Shown piece after piece: positions 29,275 through 39,741 of a stretch of DNA of 64,000 nt. Source of the DNA: Antarcticibacterium sp. 1MA-6-2. Its GTDB lineage: Bacteria; Bacteroidota; Bacteroidia; Flavobacteriales; Flavobacteriaceae. How positions within the stretch are numbered: position 1 is the stretch's first letter; each line of letters begins with the position of its first letter. The notes beneath the pieces were generated by a model that saw only the letters and a list, made by a program, of their open reading frames with translations, did no database searches and had not been told where the DNA came from. The DNA lies in the NCBI RefSeq assembly GCF_021535135.1, contig NZ_CP091036.1, positions 930,001-994,000 on the forward strand, written 5' to 3'. The translations under genes and the position numbers were made by a program.

Positions 29275-32126
29275 TTACTTACTTAAATACATCTTTCTTC
29301 TAGAATACAAATCATAAAAAGCATCATCTCTTAAGCTATCTATAAAAAGTATACTTTCACCAGTACTCTTCATTTCCGGTCCTAATTGTTTATTTACATT
29401 TGGAAATTTATTGAATGAAAATACAGGTTGCTTAATAGCATAGCCTTTAAGCTGTGGATTGAATTCAAAATCTGTGATCTTCTTCTCACCCAACATAATT
29501 TTAGTAGCATAGTTTACATAAGGCTCACCATAAGCTTTTGCAATAAAAGGAACAGTCCTGGAAGCTCTTGGATTGGCTTCAATGATGTAAACCTTATCGT
29601 CCTTGATCGCAAATTGTATATTAATTAGTCCCACTGTGTTAAGTGCCAGAGCTATTTTATGAGTGTGATCTTTTATTTGCTGCATTACCAGGTCTCCCAG
29701 GTTAAAAGGAGGAAGTAGCGAATTTGAATCTCCGGAATGAATTCCACAAGGTTCAATATGTTCCATAATTCCAATAATATACACGTTTTCACCGTCGCAA
29801 ATAGCATCTGCTTCCGCTTCAATAGCTCCGTCTAAATAATGGTCCAGTAAGAGTTTATTATTAGGTATAGATCTTAGGAGATCAATAACATGCTCCTCCA
29901 GCTCGTCTTTATTTATCACGATCTTCATACCCTGACCACCTAAAACATAAGAAGGCCTCACAAGGATAGGGAAATTTAGTTCTTTAGCCACTTCCAGTGC
30001 TTCATCGGCTGTTTCGGCAACACCAAATTCCGGGTAAGGAATATCATTTTCCTGTAGCAATCTGGAGAAACTACCCCTGTCTTCAGCTAAATCCAAAGAC
30101 TTATAGCTGGTGCCCATTATTTTTATTCCGTAGCGATCAAGTTTTTCAGCCAATTTTAATGCTGTTTGACCTCCAAGCTGCACGATCACTCCTTCAGGTT
30201 TTTCGTGGCGAATTATATCATAAATATGCTCCCAGAAAATCCCTCAAAATAAAGCTTATCTGCTACATCAAAATCTGTTGAAACCGTTTCAGGATTACAG
30301 TTGATCATTATTGTTTCATATCCACATTCCGCAGCTGCCAGGACACCATGAACACAGCAGTAATCAAATTCGATCCCCTGCCCTATTCTGTTAGGACCAG
30401 ATCCTAATACAACGATCTTTTTCTTATCTGTGACCTTACTTTCGTTATCAATAAAACGAGTTCCATCAGCTTTCTCAATATCAGCTTCAAAAGTGGAGTA
30501 GTAATACGGAGTATATGCACGGAATTCGGCAGCACAGGTATCTACTAATTTAAAGATCCTCTTTACCCCCAGTTCCTCTCTTCTGTTATAAACCTCACTT
30601 TCCAGGCAATCCAACATATAAGCGATCTGCCTGTCAGCAAATCCTTTTTGCTTTGCTTCCAGTAACAGGTCTTTCGACAGTGTATCAAGACTGTATTTTG
30701 AAATTTCTACCTCGAGAGCATATAGTTCCTCATATTGTTTAAGGAACCACATATCTATTTTAGTAATTTCATGGATCCTGCTAAGTGGGATCCCAGCCTG
30801 AATGGCATCATATATTACAAAAACTCTGTCCCAGCTGGGATGAGTTAGTTTATCAATAATTTGATCGTATTTCTTATAGCCTTTTCCATCTGCACCCAAT
30901 CCGTTTCTCTTAATTTCCAGAGACTGCGTGGCTTTATGAAGAGCTTCCTGAAATGATCTTCCTATTCCCATTACCTCTCCTACAGATTTCATTTGAAGTC
31001 CAAGAGTACGATCACTGCCTTCAAATTTATCAAAGTTCCAACGCGGGATCTTCACAATTACGTAATCCAGGGTGGGTTCAAATAAAGCTGAAGTTGACTT
31101 GGTAATTTGGTTTTGCAATTCATTGAGGTTGTATCCAATTGCTAATTTCGTTGCTATTTTAGCGATAGGATAGCCAGTAGCTTTGGATGCCAGTGCTGAT
31201 GAACGGGAAACTCGCGGATTAATTTCCACGGCTATAATATCTTCTTTCTCATCTGGGCTCACTGCGAACTGTACATTACAACCCCCGGCAAAATCTCCAA
31301 TGCTTCTCATCATAAGAATTGCCAGGTCCCGCATTCTTTGGTAGGTCGTGTCGCTAAGAGTCATTGCAGGAGCAACTGTAATAGAATCCCCGGTATGAAT
31401 ACCCATAGGATCCATATTTTCTATAGAACAAATAATAACCACATTATCATTCCTGTCACGAAGAAGTTCCAGCTCATACTCTTTCCAGCCTATTAAAGCC
31501 TTATCAATAAGTACTTCATGAATTGGAGAAGCTTCGAGGCCCAGGGTGAGCAGTTCATCGAAATCTTCTGCCCTGTGTACAAATGCTGCTCCTGTACCAC
31601 CCAATGTAAAAGAAGCCCTTATTACTAATGGAAATCCAAATTCCTGGGCAACTTCTTTTCCCTGTAGATAAGAAGTAACAGTTTTTGCAGGTGCTACAGG
31701 AACACCAATTTTCCCCATTAATTGTTTAAACTTCTCCCTGTCTTCTGTAATATTTATTGCGTCAATGTCAACCCCTATAAGCTTAACTCCAAAATCTTTC
31801 CATATCCCTTTTTCATCGGCTTCTATACAGAGATTCAATGCAGTTTGACCTCCCATAGTTGGCAATACAGCATCAATATTTGGGTGTTTTTTTAATATCT
31901 CTATTATAGATTTGGTGGTAAGCGGTTTCAAATAAATATGATCTGCCATGGAAGGGTCAGTCATTATTGTTGCCGGATTGGAATTAATAAGAATTGTCTC
32001 AATTCCTTCTTCGTTAAGAGATTTTAGTGATTGTGCTCCTGCATAATCAAATTCACAAGCCTGACCAATTACAATGGGACCTGAACCAATTATTAGAACA
32101 CATTTAAGCTGATTGTTTTTAGGCAT
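29275..32126 (-). CDS. carB: Carbamoyl-phosphate synthase large subunit (frameshifted)
   Basis: About 950 residues. Two ATP-grasp halves: the first has KVLIIGSGPIVIGQACEFDYAG-type start (here CVLIIGSGPIVIGQ), GGQTALNLC and NPRVSRSSALASKATGYPIA; the second has VLGSGPNRIGQGIEFDY, GGQTALKLAEKL and EANPRASRTVPFIAKAYG. It makes carbamoyl phosphate for arginine and pyrimidine synthesis. The frame is lost near 30235-30239: YFEGFFWEHIYDII is expected and one base is missing from an A run beside CCCAG. The C-terminal allosteric domain appears short compared with the enteric enzyme, as expected in Bacteroidota. carA is not in the window. Confidence 0.93.
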
Positions 32127-32172
32127 TTTTAAATAAAATTATATTCCGTTAAAAATAGGAAGCGTTTAGGTA

Positions 32173-32205
32173 TAAAAAAAGGCGTTACTTCAAAAAGTAA
32201 CACCT
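32173..32205 (-). terminator. Terminator of rpmH
   Basis: GGCGTTACTT (32181-32190) pairs with AAGTAACACC (32195-32204). On the minus strand it is followed by a T7 run, so it ends the rpmH transcript. Confidence 0.78.
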
Positions 32206-32228
32206 TATTATTTTGAGACTAATTTTCA

Positions 32229-32387
32229 CTAGTGCTTATGTCTGTTTTCTGAAGATACAGATAATTTCTTTCTACCTTTAGCTCTTCTTCTTGCTAATAC
32301 CTTTCTTCCGTTCACACTGGCCATTCGTTCTCTGAAACCGTGCTTATTTTTTCTTTTTCTTTTAGATGGCTGAAACGTTCTTTTCAT
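32229..32387 (-). CDS. rpmH: 50S ribosomal protein L34
   Basis: 52 residues, too short for most ORF lists. [20 protein letters not shown] is followed by [20 protein letters not shown], the highly conserved L34 sequence; the tail [13 protein letters not shown] is typical of Flavobacteriia. Rich in Lys and Arg. It has a strong promoter upstream (32461-32491) and a terminator downstream. The usual dnaA/rnpA context is absent, as in many Bacteroidota. Confidence 0.97.
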   Translation of the reverse strand: MKRTFQPSKRKRKNKHGFRERMASVNGRKVLARRRAKGRKKLSVSSENRHKH

Positions 32388-32460
32388 TTTAATTATCTCT
32401 TTATATCTCCTGTGGAAACCTTAGTTAAATTAGTTCTAAACCTTCTTTTAAAACTGCGGG

Positions 32461-32491
32461 CAAATATACAAAGACTTTTATCTCTTGCAAA
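32461..32491 (-). promoter_or_regulatory. Promoter of rpmH (TTTG-N19-TATATTTG)
   Basis: Read on the minus strand: TTTG (32488-32491), 19 bases, then TATATTTG (32461-32468). It matches the Bacteroidota housekeeping consensus very well and leaves a leader of about 65 bases. Confidence 0.75.
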
Positions 32492-32523
32492 AACTAAATA
32501 AAAATAATTTTAATTGTTTTTAT

Positions 32524-32531
32524 TACCTTTG
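32524..32531 (+). promoter_or_regulatory. Candidate -7 box of the TPR-like gene
   Basis: TACCTTTG matches TAnnTTTG, 22 bases before the ATG at 32553. No clear -33 TTTG was found at the right distance. Confidence 0.35.
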
Positions 32532-32552
32532 CCGCCTGTAAATAAAGGCATC

Positions 32553-33069
32553 ATGTTCAATAAGAATATCAAATTAGTTTTAGCTTAGTGTAATAGTAGC
32601 CATTGCTATCTGGCAGTTTTACCTCGGAAACATAGGTAACGGGATCATGTTTATTCTGCTTTCACTCATTTTCATCTTTCTGTATTACAAGAACGAAATG
32701 ATCCTGATGGCTTTTTTAAGGCTAAGAAAACAGGATTTCCCCGGCGCTAAAAAATGGCTGGACAAAATTAAGGATCCTGAAGCTGCACTTACTCAAAAAC
32801 AACAAGGCTATTACTGGTACCTGCACGGACTTATGCTTTCCCAAACAAATATTACAAAAGCCGAAAAATATTTTAAAAAAGCTATTAAACTGGGACTTTC
32901 AATGGATCAGGATTTGGCTATGGCTAAATTAAATCTGGCGGGTATAGCAATGACAAAGAGACGGAAACGAGAAGCCCAAAATCTTCTTGTGGAAGCAAAA
33001 AAACTGGATAAGCACGGGATGCTGAAAGAACAAATCCAGATGATGAAACAGCAGATGAAGAAAATTTAG
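32553..33069 (+). CDS. Membrane-anchored TPR-like protein (frameshifted)
   Basis: About 172 residues. MFNKNIKLVLA, then after the break VIVAIAIWQFYLGNIGNGIM and FILLSLIFIFLYYKNEMIL, giving two N-terminal membrane helices. The rest is helical repeats of TPR type (GYYWYLHGLMLSQTNITKAE, KYFKKAIKLGLSMDQDLAMA, REAQNLLVEAKKL). Broken at 32583-32589 by GCTTAGT, where GCTGGT (Ala-Gly) is expected. Function unknown; conserved in Flavobacteriia in my recollection. Confidence 0.7.
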
Positions 33070-33174
33070 ATAATATTTTCTTTACAAAAAGTTAAAAATT
33101 TATAAAATTACCTGCTTTTTACCCTGGATATCTGCATTTTAACGAATAATTTTCTTACACCTTTTATCATTTAG

Positions 33175-33182
33175 TAAATTTG
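33175..33182 (+). promoter_or_regulatory. Candidate -7 box of the redoxin-like gene
   Basis: TAAATTTG matches TAnnTTTG, 24 bases before the start codon at 33207. Confidence 0.35.
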
Positions 33183-33206
33183 TATTTATAATGTTAAATG
33201 CATTGA

Positions 33207-33914
33207 ATGGTAAGAATTTTACTTCTAATTTTTACATTATTATTGGTTTTTAAAGCCTCAGCCCAACAGGAAGAAGAGAGGATCTTTTTCACTGAAGCTC
33301 TTGCTGTGCATCTTCCCAAATATGAGAAGAAGGCGAAAGACGCCTATTTTTACAGAGATTTTGAAAGAGGAAGAGAACTATTTGATTCTCTGGTTAACTT
33401 TCAGCTTAGCGGCAGCTATATGGACAATTTCAAATTCTTTACTCTTAAAGGTAAAATCACTTCCCTATACGAGTTTAAAAAACCGTTATATTTAATTACA
33501 TATGCAACCTGGTGCGTAACTTCCAAAGGTGAGATCCCGGCTCTGAATGAACTGGCCAAAAAATACAGTGCCCAAATAAATTTCGTTGTTTTATTCTGGG
33601 ATGATCAAAAAGCTGCTAAAGAAGCTGCAAGGGCATACAATAAAGCTATAACTGTTGTTTATGTGGATGAGCTACAGAATAAGAATCCCTTCGTTATTAG
33701 TATCCTAAAACATTCCCTGGGGCTTCCTACAACTTTTCTTTTAGATGGAAACAAAAAAATTCTGAATATAAGGAGAGGCGTAACCCATTACTACGGTAAA
33801 AGTTTTGAAGAATCTTTAGATGCGAATTACAACTCTATTTACGACGGTATTGCCAATCATTTGCTCGGTATAAAAGGATATGACTTACCCGCCAGTCCTG
33901 TAGCCTCCAACTAA
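33207..33914 (+). CDS. Exported thioredoxin-fold protein with a single active-site Cys
   Basis: 235 residues. Signal peptide (ILLLIFTLLLVFKASAQQ). A TlpA/AhpC-like redoxin domain follows: LITYATWCVTSKGEIPALNELAKKY, INFVVLFWDDQKAA, ITVVYVDEL, and the cis-Pro region LGLPTTFLLDGNKKILNIRRG. Where TlpA proteins have WCxxC, this one reads WCVTS, so only the first Cys is kept. It may act as a one-Cys redox protein or may have lost disulfide exchange. Periplasmic. It converges on the lytic transglycosylase gene with no gap. Confidence 0.78.
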   Translation: MVRILLLIFTLLLVFKASAQQEEERIFFTEALAVHLPKYEKKAKDAYFYRDFERGRELFDSLVNFQLSGSYMDNFKFFTLKGKITSLYEFKKPLYLITYATWCVTSKGEIPALNELAKKYSAQINFVVLFWDDQKAAKEAARAYNKAITVVYVDELQNKNPFVISILKHSLGLPTTFLLDGNKKILNIRRGVTHYYGKSFEESLDANYNSIYDGIANHLLGIKGYDLPASPVASN

Positions 33915-34871
33915 TTACATTCCTACATTATAATATCCCTTTTGTGGGATTTCAATTTTATACTTCTTACCTGAGTTATTATCCAAATGTGCTTCTCTTA
34001 GCCAGGGATTGTGAAGTTTAAGGATTTTGTAGTTGATTCCATGCTCTTTTGCAAATCCTGCAAAATCCGTAACTGGAGAGGAAATTTCTACTGTATAAGT
34101 AGGGATATGCTTATAAAGGTCCTTTTCCTCGTAATGGAATCCATACTTGTACGGATCTTTCATAATTTCTTTCAATGCAAGTATCCTGAAAACATACCTC
34201 CCTGTCTCTTCCCCCAGCAATAAATCGTAATAATCATTCACATCCTGCCTCTCCAATTGCCTTGAAATTCCGGCATTCCCCGCATTATAGGCCGCAGCCG
34301 CCAATGTCCAGCTTCCAAATTTTTCTTTTGATTTTTTAAGATAATCCGCAGCAACTCTTGTAGCTTTTTCAATATGGTACCTTTCATCCACATTACTGTT
34401 AATTTCCAGCTTATAATCCTTGCCCGTTCCCTCCATTATTTGCCAGAACCCGGTGGCTCTTGCCGGGGAGACTGCCTGGGTAAGACTGCTTTCTATAACA
34501 GCAATGTATTTAAGATCATCTGGTACTCCCTTCTCTTTTAAAATAGGCTCTATAACAGGAAAATATTTATTAGCCCGTTTCATCAACAATAATGCATTTG
34601 ATTGCCAGTAGGTATTGACAAGCAGTTCCTTGTCCATTCTTTCATAAATATCCGGATTATCTAAAGGAACAGGCTCACCTGCAAAATTCAGATCATCAGG
34701 CATGGGTAAAGCATAAATATTATAATCTTTCGTAACTTTTCCTTCCTCATCCCTTTCTTGAATTTTCTCTGTTGTACTTTTTGCTGCAGGAGTTTGCTGT
34801 ACGGCCTGGATGCTAAGGGCACAAATGGTAATAAGTCCAATACTCATCAACATAATCTTTAATAACTTCAT
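33915..34871 (-). CDS. Lytic murein transglycosylase, SLT/MltD family
   Basis: 318 residues from the ATG at 34871 (MKLLKIMLMSIGLITICALS, a signal peptide); an in-frame ATG at 34949 would extend 26 residues into the previous gene. The SLT domain shows IAVIESSLTQAVSPARATGFWQI, with the catalytic Glu in ESS, then AAAAYNAGNAGISRQL and the Tyr region NDYYDLLLGEETGRYVFR. A C-terminal LysM-like segment (YTVEISSPVTDFAGFAKEHG) probably binds peptidoglycan. It cleaves the glycan strand, forming 1,6-anhydro ends. Its start overlaps the stop of the hydrolase gene (ATGA). Confidence 0.88.
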   Translation of the reverse strand: MKLLKIMLMSIGLITICALSIQAVQQTPAAKSTTEKIQERDEEGKVTKDYNIYALPMPDDLNFAGEPVPLDNPDIYERMDKELLVNTYWQSNALLLMKRANKYFPVIEPILKEKGVPDDLKYIAVIESSLTQAVSPARATGFWQIMEGTGKDYKLEINSNVDERYHIEKATRVAADYLKKSKEKFGSWTLAAAAYNAGNAGISRQLERQDVNDYYDLLLGEETGRYVFRILALKEIMKDPYKYGFHYEEKDLYKHIPTYTVEISSPVTDFAGFAKEHGINYKILKLHNPWLREAHLDNNSGKKYKIEIPQKGYYNVGM

Positions 34872-35578
34872 TGCTCTACCTTTTTTGTTGTCTTTTTGTC
34901 TAAAATTTTTCCGTGTAAAATTATTTCGGGCAAGTAGCGGTTGAACCACTTAAACCTGTTTATTATCATAATATGAGTTCCTCCCTTAACCGTAATACAA
35001 CCTTTAATGTATTTGTAAGGAAAAACCATATCCTTGTCTCCATGAATATGGATTACATTTTCCCTTGCTTTCTCACAATCCCAAAGAACCATTTTTTCAA
35101 TTGCCCAACTTAAATAGATCCTGTTTCTAATAGCAAGATATTTATTATATAAACGTGCCCTCTTCTTCAGAAATTGATTTAGCGGAAGTTTTTCAATATA
35201 ATCCAGATAATCTAAGAGGCTTGTGGGTAATAATTTGAAGGAGCCAGTTTTAGCTGCAAATTTCATCCTTCTTGGAAGCTCCTCTCTGCACTTCACGCTG
35301 GAAATGATAATGAGTCTTTGGAGTTTTATGTAATTGCTTAGTTCCTGTACTATAACTCCTCCAAAGGAAACTCCAATTAAAACACAATTATCATGTTTTA
35401 CATAAGGTTTTAATCTCTCTACATACTCCTTAAGACTCTCATCCTTAAAAGGAATTATCCACTCCAGGTAGTGTACTTCAAATTGATCCCGGGGTAATTT
35501 AATGTTTTCAAATATCGATCGATCTGTTGCCAGTCCGGGCATAAAATAAACATGGATCTTTTCCTGATTTACTAACAT
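34868..35578 (-). CDS. Alpha/beta hydrolase
   Basis: About 236 residues from the ATG at 35578 (LVNQEKIHVYFMPGLATD); another in-frame ATG at 35623 is less likely. Oxyanion turn MPGLATD, nucleophile elbow GVSFGGV with Ser, acid in HGDKDMVFP, and His in KGGTHIMI. Cytoplasmic by lack of a signal. Substrate unknown. It overlaps the lytic transglycosylase start by four bases and is read first in that pair, which may link it to envelope metabolism. Confidence 0.78.
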   Translation of the reverse strand: MLVNQEKIHVYFMPGLATDRSIFENIKLPRDQFEVHYLEWIIPFKDESLKEYVERLKPYVKHDNCVLIGVSFGGVIVQELSNYIKLQRLIIISSVKCREELPRRMKFAAKTGSFKLLPTSLLDYLDYIEKLPLNQFLKKRARLYNKYLAIRNRIYLSWAIEKMVLWDCEKARENVIHIHGDKDMVFPYKYIKGCITVKGGTHIMIINRFKWFNRYLPEIILHGKILDKKTTKKVEQ

Positions 35579-35887
35579 ATAAAATAATTGCAGGTTATTT
35601 ACGCCGAAGAAGCCTCTTTCCAAAAATAATTCAATTTTTACAGAGAGACTAAAATACAGAGAGAAAAAAGAGAATCCTTACATTTCAATGATGAACAGGA
35701 AGTTAGATTGCTTATTGCGAATTAAAGCATTAACTTTGTGTATCTCACTAAAAAATTTTTGGAGTAGGTCTTGATCCCGGAGCATCTTTTTTGGATTTCC
35801 TTTTTTATTGGATATCATTTCTGCACCTGCACATTTTGGATTCAGACTTAGCCAATAGTGAAATTGTTAAATTAAAAAATCAGAACG

Positions 35888-36190
35888 ATGATAGATGATG
35901 ATATGGTAATTACCAACAATGAATTCTTGAGACAGTTTGAAACTGTCATAAAAGACGAACTTGTCACTGTGGAATATTCTCAACAGGAACGAAAAATATT
36001 CCTCACCAAACTTTCTATGTCTGAAGATTTAAGGGAGGAAGGTTATCTTGAAAATTTCCTTTCTACTTTACTAAGCAAAATCCAGGAAGGGACGGACAGG
36101 GTAGTACCAACCAGTCCTGAGATTGCAAAATTTATGCGCAAGAACAGAAGAAAGTATAAAGACCTTCTTCCTGTTGGCATAAACATTTAA
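35888..36190 (+). CDS. Short GNAT-fold N-acetyltransferase-like protein (YidJ type)
   Basis: 100 residues. NEFLRQFETVIKDELVTVEY, then RKIFLTKLSMSEDLREEGYLENFL and VVPTSPEIAKFMRKNRRKYKDLLP. The pattern matches the minimal GNAT_YidJ-like acetyltransferases, with the last segment (pro-thr-cys/ser-pro, then phe-arg-lys-asn) typical. Whether it is active is unknown. It ends four bases into the convergent mtaB gene. Confidence 0.6.
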   Translation: MIDDDMVITNNEFLRQFETVIKDELVTVEYSQQERKIFLTKLSMSEDLREEGYLENFLSTLLSKIQEGTDRVVPTSPEIAKFMRKNRRKYKDLLPVGINI

Positions 36191-37522
36191 ACTGCCACTG
36201 CTGGTTCTAAATATTTAAAGCGTACAATACCGTCTTCATCTATATTAGATAGCTCTATTTGATGCAAGGTATTAACAAGAGAAGGATTCCAGGGAGTTTT
36301 TACTTTCACGTAATTCCCGGTGAAACCATGAATATAACCTTCTTTGTTTTCACCTTCAAATAAAACGGTTTGAGCTGTTCCTAATTGGCTTTCATAAAAA
36401 GCACGACGTTTTTTAGCTGATAAACCTCTTAACATTTTACTGCGCTTTTTTCTGACTTTTAGGGGCACAACCTCGTCCATAATAGCAGCAGGTGTATTAT
36501 CCCTTTCAGAATACGTGAAAACATGTAAATAGGAAATATCCAGGTCGTTCAGGAAATTGTAGGTCTCTAAAAACTTTTCATCAGTTTCTCCCGGGAAGCC
36601 TACTATTATGTCTACTCCTATACAGGCATGAGGCATAGTAGACTTGATCCTGGCTACCCGGTCTACATATAATTCTCTCATGTATCGGCGTTTCATCAAC
36701 TTTAGGATATCATTGCTTCCACTCTGTAAGGGAATATGAAAGTGAGGCACAAAACTGTTACTGCTTAGCCACGAATTCAATAGTCTCGTTTTTAAGCAAA
36801 TTTGGTTCTATAGACGAAATCCTTAGTCTCTCAATTCCTTCTACTTCATCCAATGCCCTTACCAGGTCGAGAAAAGTATGTTCATGCTTTTTATTTCCAA
36901 ATTCCCCTTTCCCGTAATCTCCTATATTAACTCCGGTCAATACAATTTCCTTAATTCCTTTTTCTGAAATCGTTGAAGCGTTTTGAAGAACGTTTTCCAG
37001 TTTATCGCTTCTCGAAATTCCTCGAGCCAAAGGAATTGTACAGTAGGTACATTTATAATCACAACCATCCTGAACTTTTAAAAAAGCTCTGGTACGGTCG
37101 CCAAAAGAGTAAGAACCCACATAAAAGTCGGCATCTTCAATTTCACAGGAATGAATTTGTACAGACTCGTGCTTCACAAGATCATTCAGGTAGTGGGTAA
37201 TCTTAAATTTCTCGGTAGCACCTAAAACCAAATCAACTCCTTCAACATCGGCTAATTCCTCAGGTTTTAACTGGGCATAGCAGCCTATTGCTATAACAAA
37301 GGCATCTTCATTTACCTTCTGCGCCTGCTTTACAATACTTTTAAATCTCTTATCAGCATTTTCTGTGACTGAGCAGGTATTGATAACATATATATCAGCT
37401 TTTTCTGAAAAATCTACTCTGGTAAAACCTTCATCTTTAAAAGAACGGGCAATAGTAGACGTTTCTGAAAAATTCAGTTTACAGCCAAGGGTATAAAAGG
37501 CAACTTTTTTTAAACTCTCCAT
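36187..37522 (-). CDS. mtaB: tRNA threonylcarbamoyladenosine methylthiotransferase MtaB (frameshifted)
   Basis: About 445 residues. UPF0004 domain (FYTLGCKLNFSETSTIARSF, with Cys at 12, NTCSVTENADKR and GCYAQ), then radical SAM with CDYKCTYCTIPLARG, then RRYMRELY-type loops and a C-terminal TRAM domain. It adds a methylthio group to t6A37 of tRNAs reading ANN codons. Frame broken at 36763-36769 by GCTTAGC on the plus strand (expected CCAGC), between TIEFVA and SNSFVPHFHIPLQSG. Cytoplasmic, needs two 4Fe-4S clusters. Confidence 0.92.
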
Positions 37523-37730
37523 AATTCTTCTTCAGAAATAGTTACAGTAACACCTGTGAATAGTTCTTTCTGCTCCTACTTCATTGTTTTTGAAGATGCA
37601 AAGGTACCAACTAAAATTCTCTTTTAAAACCGAAAGTATTAGAAGCATTAGCTCAAAACTTCTTTTTCCAGGATAGCCTGAATTCTCCTTTTAGATTTAA
37701 AACTCTTATCTTCCGTCAAACATTGAAGAG

Positions 37731-37991
37731 ATGAGTTTTGGAAGTGTTATTGGCGCAATTGTAAGCCTGAAGAACAATAAAAGAAGCAGAAAGCGTAAAA
37801 TAGGAGTTCTTCCCGGAGAATCTCTTTTAGATGAGGGAGTGAAAAGTCATGTAACGCCCACAAAGGAGGAGCTTGAACAACTTAGAACCCGGCTTCAAAA
37901 AGAACATAAGCAAAGACAGGTAAAGATTGTTGCTTTCTTCTTTGTCTTTTTTGTAATTTTCTGCTTTGGGCTATTGAATATTTTATTCTGA
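37731..37991 (+). CDS. Small single-helix membrane protein of unknown function
   Basis: 86 residues. A basic N-terminal half (KNNKRSRKRKIGVLPGESLL), a charged helix (TKEELEQLRTRLQKEHKQRQ) and a C-terminal membrane helix (IVAFFFVFFVIFCFGLLNILF is slightly over the anchor length). Tail-anchored topology. No family recognised; intact and monocistronic. Confidence 0.55.
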   Translation: MSFGSVIGAIVSLKNNKRSRKRKIGVLPGESLLDEGVKSHVTPTKEELEQLRTRLQKEHKQRQVKIVAFFFVFFVIFCFGLLNILF

Positions 37992-38002
37992 AATTTCAGT
38001 TC

Positions 38003-39175
38003 TTACTCCCGTCTCCATTTTTTGGTATCCTCAAAAACCTGTTCCAGAATTTCTTTATCTTCATTAGAGAACAGAAGATTTCTTCGGTTTAAAACAATTT
38101 CGGCAACTTCAAAAGCTTTAGACGTCTTATAAGTAGTTATACCTCCACTACCTCCCCAGCTAAAACTAGGAATAAAATTACGTGGAAACCCACTTCCAAA
38201 AATGTTTGCACTCACGCCCACTACTGTACCCGTATTGAACATGGTATTAATAGAACATTTACTGTGATCTCCCATCATTAATCCGCAGAATTGAAGACCT
38301 GTAGACGCAAATTTTTCTGTCTCGTAATCCCAAAGTTTCACCACTGCATAGTTATTCTTCAAATTAGAAGTATTAGTATCGGCTCCCAAATTACACCACT
38401 CCCCAAGAACTGAATTTCCCAGGTATCCTTCATGACTTTTATTAGAATTACCAAAAATAACCGAATTAGTAATCTCCCCTCCTACTTTTGAAAAAGGTCC
38501 AACCGTGGTGGGCCCATAAATTTTCGCACCCATTTTAACTACAGAACTTTCACCCAGAGCAAAAGGTCCCCTAATTAGAGAACCTTCCATTATTTCGGTT
38601 TTTGCTCCTATATAAATTGGACCTGTTGAAGCATTTAGGATACAAAATTCTACCTTGGCGCCTTCTTCTATAAAAATATTTTCTGCTGCCAAAACATTAT
38701 TTGAGGAAGGAATTGTACAACTATTCCGGTTAGCGGTAATTAATTCAAAATCTGCCGTAAGTGCTTCTCCATTTTTAGAAAAAATATCCCAGGTGTGCTC
38801 TATTCTTAAAGGATCCCCCGAAAGTTCAAGTTGTAGATATTCCTCAAAATTAACTTCCTGATCTTCGAGTGTGTAAAATGCAACAACTTCCTCGTCGAAA
38901 AAGATAGCCTGCCCCTCTTCGAGAGATTCTATTTGTGCTACTAATTCAGGAGTGGGAAGAAAGGAAGCATTTATCATGATGTTCTCACTCATTTCCACCA
39001 GGGGCCATTTATGAGAAAGATAATCCTCGGTAACAGTAGATGTCGTAGAACCCAGCCAGCGCTCCCACTTTTCGCGAATTGTAAGTATACCTACGCGAAT
39101 ATCAGCTACGGGACGGGTAAAGGTAAAGGGTAATAACTGTTTTCTTACCGAACCGTCAAATAAAATAAAATTCAT
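38003..39175 (-). CDS. GlmU-like putative sugar nucleotidyltransferase
   Basis: 390 residues. N-terminal nucleotidyltransferase-like part (MNFILFDGSVRKQLLPFTFT, then RPVADIRVGILTIREKWERW). The second half is a left-handed beta helix of hexapeptide repeats (GAKIYGPTTVGPFSKVGGEI, VIFGNSNKSHEGYLG, GVSANIFGSGFPRNF). This is the Bacteroidota GlmU-like family; it lacks the classical GlmU N-terminal loop, so activity on UDP-GlcNAc is not proven. Cytoplasmic, cell envelope precursor role likely. Confidence 0.82.
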   Translation of the reverse strand: MNFILFDGSVRKQLLPFTFTRPVADIRVGILTIREKWERWLGSTTSTVTEDYLSHKWPLVEMSENIMINASFLPTPELVAQIESLEEGQAIFFDEEVVAFYTLEDQEVNFEEYLQLELSGDPLRIEHTWDIFSKNGEALTADFELITANRNSCTIPSSNNVLAAENIFIEEGAKVEFCILNASTGPIYIGAKTEIMEGSLIRGPFALGESSVVKMGAKIYGPTTVGPFSKVGGEITNSVIFGNSNKSHEGYLGNSVLGEWCNLGADTNTSNLKNNYAVVKLWDYETEKFASTGLQFCGLMMGDHSKCSINTMFNTGTVVGVSANIFGSGFPRNFIPSFSWGGSGGITTYKTSKAFEVAEIVLNRRNLLFSNEDKEILEQVFEDTKKWRRE

Positions 39176-39262
39176 GTATTACTTTTTAGAGGGTTAAGGT
39201 ACAAGGAAAAAAGAAAAAATTACAGCATCACCTTATTCAGCACCTTTTCAAAAAATAAAATA

Positions 39263-39287
39263 AAAAAAGCCTCCAATAAATGAAGGC
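39263..39287 (-). terminator. Terminator of rpmE2
   Basis: GCCTCCA (39269-39275) pairs with TGAAGGC (39281-39287) with one wobble. On the minus strand a T7 run follows. Confidence 0.6.
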
Positions 39288-39311
39288 GTAATAATCTATG
39301 TCACTAAATTC

Positions 39312-39563
39312 TTATTTCTTGAACTTAGAATATTTGTTCTTGAACTTGTCAATTCTACCTGCAGTATCCAATAATTTAGATTTACCAGTATAGAAAGGAT
39401 GAGAGGTTCTTGAAATTTCCATTTTTACCAATGGATATTCTTGTCCTTCAACTTCAATAGTTTCTTTAGTGTTCGCGGTAGATTTTGTAATAAACACCTC
39501 TTCGTTAGACATGTCTTTAAATGCTACCAATCTATAATTTTCCGGATGGATTCCCTGCTTCAT
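39312..39563 (-). CDS. rpmE2: 50S ribosomal protein L31, type B
   Basis: 83 residues. [20 protein letters not shown] is the type B start; [20 protein letters not shown] and [10 protein letters not shown] are conserved. The zinc-binding Cys of type A L31 are absent, which marks the C- form used in zinc limitation in bacteria having both types. Upstream on the minus strand, TAAATTTG (39601-39608) is a likely -7 box. Confidence 0.96.
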   Translation of the reverse strand: MKQGIHPENYRLVAFKDMSNEEVFITKSTANTKETIEVEGQEYPLVKMEISRTSHPFYTGKSKLLDTAGRIDKFKNKYSKFKK

Positions 39564-39600
39564 CTCTTTAATCTTTAATCTTGTTCGTTTTTTCGAGTGG

Positions 39601-39629
39601 CAAATTTAAGCATTTTTAATAAAAAACAA
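39601..39629 (-). promoter_or_regulatory. Candidate promoter of rpmE2
   Basis: On the minus strand TTG (39627-39629), 18 bases, TAAATTTG (39601-39608), leaving a leader of about 30 bases. Confidence 0.5.
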
Positions 39630-39741
39630 CTATTTATACCCAAAAATTTTAAGCGAACCGCTTTTGTACAATTAAAGCTGCTGTATGTAACGTTTTCCTA
39701 TATTTGCCTACTAACGCCATATAACCAAATTACTTTAACAA

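Noticed and set aside
35624..35887. A decayed gene between the hydrolase and the GNAT-like gene
   Set aside because: The 264 bases show short family-like fragments by eye only; stops in all frames and no convincing domain.
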